Positions 59,679 to 64,000 of a stretch of 64,000 nt of DNA are shown piece after piece. The position numbers were made by a program, and so were the translations under genes. Source of the stretch: Holacanthus passer. Lineage: Eukaryota > Chordata > Actinopteri > Pomacanthidae. The notes below the pieces were generated by a model. It was not told the DNA's origin, did no database searches, and worked only from the letters and a program-made list of their open reading frames with translations. The number at the start of each line of letters is the position of its first letter. Position 1 is the stretch's first letter. Where the stretch lies: assembly GCA_025331565.1 (NCBI GenBank), contig JAFREQ010000068.1:868001-932000 (forward strand), read 5' to 3'.

Positions 59679-61290
59679 TGGGACCAATGGGACAGCACTA
59701 ATTTTCCTCGGGGAAAAAAAAAAAAAATCTGAAAATCTCAAGCTTCTTGTCTTTAAAGAATCGCCTTAAAGACTTCACTTCTGTAAAAGAGAGACAGACA
59801 AAAAGAACAAAAAAAAAAAAAAAAAGTCAAAGATGTTTTATTTTTGTATTTCAGGATGACTGAATATTTCCTAACTCTTGGATTCTTCTGGGTTGATGTC
59901 ATTGTGCTAACGTGTCTGTCATGTTATTTATACTGGATAAACTAAAGGACCTCTGAGAGAATTCCTGTCGCCGTCGTCCTCAGCTACGTTTGAACTGCAA
60001 GCTGAAGGCATGCTTTCTTTTTTTGACAATGGGGGCTGAAGCAGGAGCTGACGCAATGTTATAAAAATCAGCCAACTAGAGATTTATTGGAATACCTGTC
60101 GGTTTTTGTTTGTGTTTCCCCTGACACCGCGGATCCCATACTTTCCACTGGAATCAGACACCATGGAGATGAAACGGAGAGAGGTGGCAGTCGCAGGTGA
60201 CACCGTGCTGCCCGGATAACTGTGTAGCTTTGAGTGCAATATTTTACAGGTCTCTCTCTTTCTCTTCCTCTCTCATTTTTTTTTCCATACGTCTCTCAAC
60301 CTCAGCTTCGCTCGTGGCTCCTGGAATGCGCTGAACCCTTCCGAGTACTGCGTGTGATTTCCTTGACATTTCCATGCAGCCTGTGATTCAGCTAAAACAC
60401 GACATGCTTTGACTAGTCGGGCACCGGCCGAGGCTTTAGTCTTGTTAAAACACTAAAAACACAAACAAAAATATAACAGCTGATGTGATTCATAATTCCA
60501 CAAAGTCTTCCAGCTTCGCGTTCGGGAGACGGATGTTAATCCCTTTCGTCTCACTTTTTAACAGCTCTTCCTCACATGTGTTTAAGTTGTTCCGGAAAAG
60601 GATGCCTCGATTCTTTCGGTGTGAGCTAGCTAATATTTTGGGGTTGGCGATGAAGACTTCCTCTACCTCCTCGTTCTTTGTGTTTATCTTTTCCTAGTCT
60701 GACTGTCTGCGTTCAGTTAATCTCAAGAACCTTTCAGTCGACGCCGAGCCGAACTGAGCTCTTCTGTTTTTTTTCTCCCCCCCTCCTTCCAAAATCATCT
60801 TTTGACTGTGAGCTCATCTTCGCTCTTTTCTCTCTCACTGGATGAAAGTCACAAAGATGCTTTTGGGAAAATCTTGCCCCCGTGCTTGTTTGTCAGATCA
60901 GTGATCCGCAGACAGGAGTACTGTAGCTCTGACCGACCGCTTCATAAATCCGCATTCGACAATTGAGACTTCTCCTCAGACGACCGGGATTCTGGGAACG
61001 TTTTCAGCCGCATGTGGTCGAGTTTGAACACTAAAGGGAAAAGTCTGTGCTCCTGTCATTTCCTTCTCTCACTGATGACAAGCCCCTTTTCACCAGTAGT
61101 ATGTATTCACCTGTCTGCCGGCGGGTTTTTGTATGAGTTGCTACTAACAACATGACACATTTATGATTTTTTTTAAACAAATGTAAGCAAAAATAATTTT
61201 ATGACTATTATATTTATTGCCTCCCTTTGTAAATAAAATGTGATGAGTTTTATTTGGCCTCTGTTAATAAAATGAGGACTATATTTTACA
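59679..61290 (+). other. fgf24 3' UTR
   Basis: About 1.6 kb of non-coding sequence after the stop, with A-runs at 59716 and 59809 and tandem AATAAA signals at 61232 and 61266. The second is followed by a T-rich stretch, so cleavage near 61285-61295 is likely. Confidence 0.55.
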
Positions 61291-64000
61291 TTTTTTTTTA
61301 ATGTCTTTATTGCACAGGTAAAAGCGCCTTTACGTCCCGGTTTAGACTGGATTTTATGGTTGGATGTCGTGTTGCCTAAAAGAGAAATGCTGCAGGTAGC
61401 GGTGGTTGGACATAGAGTACATTCCCTTCTCTGCATACTGCCAAGGTATGCATTTTTATATACAAACCCAAAGTGTGAGCACTGCTTTTAAGGTCATTGG
61501 TTTTTAAAATGAGTTGCAACATCTCTGAAGGCTTTTTATATCACTGAGAGTTCACACTTTTTAAAAAAGAAATCATTGCATAATTAATTAAGTATTTTTG
61601 GCATTTTATCTTTTCTTTTTTTTAGTGTCAAAAACTGAGATGCACGCATTAAAAAAACGAGATGAAATGTTGCATCATTAACCACATCTCAGCTGAGGTG
61701 AGCGGAAAAAAAAAATTCAGATTGAAGATCTGAGATGTGCCTTCGCTAACCTTTGAGCACTTAAACACAACTTTACTTTGATGTAAATGCTCCGTTCTCC
61801 GGTAAACGTACAATATTTTAGACATTTTTCCATCTTTTAAAAGCGCTAAAGGAATGTGGAGTAGCATGTCTTATAATGCCGTGCGCTGGAATGATGTTTA
61901 CAGTAACCGTCAGACTGAAAGATGGCGGCTTTGAGGGAGAAAAAATACTTTTGTTTAAATTCCTAGCGATGCTATCAGGCCCCCCGGCCCCTCCCCCTCC
62001 ACTCCACTCCGGTAGTTACCTCCAACAGACCCCGAAGTCCCCCATTCCGTCATGGGATTCTGGACGTCTGGCCTGCTTTTAAAGGTGGAAACATAGTGCT
62101 CGATGTGTGACCCAGTAATTCACCGTTAACATAATGGATCAGCGCTGAGGAACCTGGGAGGGGGGGGAGAGTGGTGAGAGAAGCAGCCGAGATGACTGCA
62201 GGATTTCAAGGGATGTTTTATGTCCCTTCATCTTGTCGTCATCTCTTTCAACTGCTTATTATCTCCTCTGTGCAAGAGCGATGATACTATTGAGAAGAAT
62301 ATGTGTTTGCAACAAGACAAAAAAAAAAGTCACTGTTTCCAGAATAGATTGTCAAAGGTTTGTGCATCACTGTCTGCAGATATTTAGTGTTCTTCAGGTC
62401 TGCGAGTTAAAATCAGTCTTAAACATAGTCAAGGAATTTAATCAATGCAACTTTCGAAACCCTCCAAATTCTATTTATGCGAGCAAGAAGCTTTTCTTTT
62501 TTTTTTTTCCATCCACATACTTCAAACTTGACCAAGCACAGCCAAACTGCATCTGGGTATATTGACATTTAAACGAGCGCCGATGGTTTCCAACGCGTCG
62601 GCCGATTCGCAATAAGGAGACGACATTTTTGCATAAGCCTCCCGCTAGGCTTTTCTCTGACTCAACCTTTGATCATTGGAGGCTAGATGGTCTTGGAACT
62701 GGACCAATAACTTCAAAATGAAACATAGAATTCCCTTTTGCAAAGCCCGTCCCCTTTTCAAAGGAGGTGGAATCTTTAAATGCAGTCCTGCTTGCCAAGT
62801 AGTTTATATTCTATTATTAGAAAATCTCAGCACACTGAAACTGTGCACAATGGATACAGTATGACCAGACAGCAGTGTCAATTTAGGGGAAAAAAACCTT
62901 TGTGGTTCTGCATAAGTTATACAAATTTTAGTGGAAGAACCAAAAGTGGTTCTCTGGCCTCGAGATCAGCAACCACATACTTAACAATTAGCCCTGTCAA
63001 CAGAAATTTGTTCTGTTTGAGGCATAAAACAAGTTTTGTCTCTGTGAATATTACTGAAATTGTCCCTCAAGGTCAGTCAAAACTCTAAAGCCAAACAAAA
63101 TAGAGTTCAAGCCATATTATACCTTGTGTCATTAAATGCAGTTTCACGTCACGTCATTTACTGTCAAAACAGGATTGCTGCTGCCGCCCTTCGAGCTCAC
63201 AGGCTTCACCGAACCACAGTCGACTGGTCGCCTTTTATGACTGGATCCACAGGGGAAACACTGAGATTCTCAAAGTATTTTTGAACACACGGCTGAGCTG
63301 TGTTTTTACAGGATTACAAATGTGCTTACTGTACGTACAGTTTCTGGAAAGACCAGACCTCTTCTGTGTTCTCGCCATAACAACATGTGGCCAGCGTGTT
63401 ATGAAGACGGGTGAAAATAAAGGTCAGTAACGTCCGGACTTGTTCCATCTTAGTCCAACATGATATGTAATATTGATTTTTTTGAAATCCAGTCTGGACC
63501 CATCGGTTAAAGCCTCAATCCATATTGTGTTTCATCACGTAAACAGACATAAAAAATAGACATACTCTCTAAATAAACCTTTAACATCATCAGAAAATTA
63601 TTTAGATTTGCTCTCAGCCAATTTGAGAGTGATAGCAGCTTCAAATCTTGTCTTATAAACTGATATATGGACGACTTTAGAATTGGATTACACATTGTGC
63701 CTTGAAATAAAACTTTAAAGGAACATTTACTCTGATTGCAAGTTTTAAATGGTGCGTTTTTGGAAAAGTAAGACAGATTTTTTGAAAGTTTAACTCACTA
63801 TAGTGGAATAAAAGTCAGAATATCTCAACCTCAGCTGCTTACATTTTCTGTCTTTTCTCAAGTTTGCCAACTTTATGGAAGTGCAACACTAACTTCCTTT
63901 TAATAAATGGATTATAACCTGATGTCACAACAGCAAAAACCTTCATGAAATTTCACATCTTGTTGTGACAGTTTTAGTTTTAGTTGCATCTGCGCTGATA
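61291..64000. other. 3' flank of fgf24, no gene seen
   Basis: 2.7 kb, AT-rich. The stretch 62570-62790 is more complex (GATCATTGGAGGCTAG, GGACCAATAACTTC, CCTTTTCAAAGG) and could be regulatory. Nothing coding was recognised. Confidence 0.6.

Overview
The window is vertebrate nuclear DNA, almost certainly from a ray-finned fish and probably a percomorph. It carries three multi-exon genes, all on the + strand, with GT-AG introns, large AT-rich non-coding spans, many CA/GA microsatellites and fragments of fish-type transposable elements. No prokaryotic feature (operon, CRISPR, insertion sequence) is present.

Layout: (1) 666-11153, tlx2, a TLX/HOX11-class homeobox gene with three constitutive coding exons, plus a well-formed in-frame candidate cassette exon (7166-7378) inside intron 1. 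(2) 17196-29558, a nucleophosmin gene (npm1-like; npm1b/npm4 by position) with eleven coding exons and a compact CCAAT/GC-box/CRE/ETS promoter. (3) 49308-59678, fgf24, an FGF8/17/18/24-subfamily ligand with five coding exons, and a 3' UTR that probably ends near 61290. All splice phases were checked by hand. The joined reading frames are 322, 296 and 210 residues.

The order tlx-npm-fgf repeats TLX3-NPM1-FGF18 of human 5q35. However, the TLX protein has TLX2-type diagnostic residues around the homeodomain and at the C-terminus, and the FGF is too diverged to be fgf18. I read this as the fourth paralogon of the FGF8/17/18/24 set (tlx2, npm, fgf24), whose fgf24 member is absent from tetrapods.

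The rest is non-coding: introns, a 6 kb tlx2-npm gap, a 20 kb npm-fgf24 gap and a 4 kb 3' flank. Several blocks look like conserved regulatory elements (even base composition, homeodomain, POU, CCAAT and TCF-like words, palindromes), including blocks inside npm introns. That fits two developmental genes sharing regulatory DNA around a housekeeping gene, but conservation cannot be tested here. Mobile-element traces include a clean solo LTR of 570 bp with a 5-bp target duplication (40883-41452), two non-LTR retrotransposon 3' tails, a reverse-transcriptase scrap and a hAT-like end.
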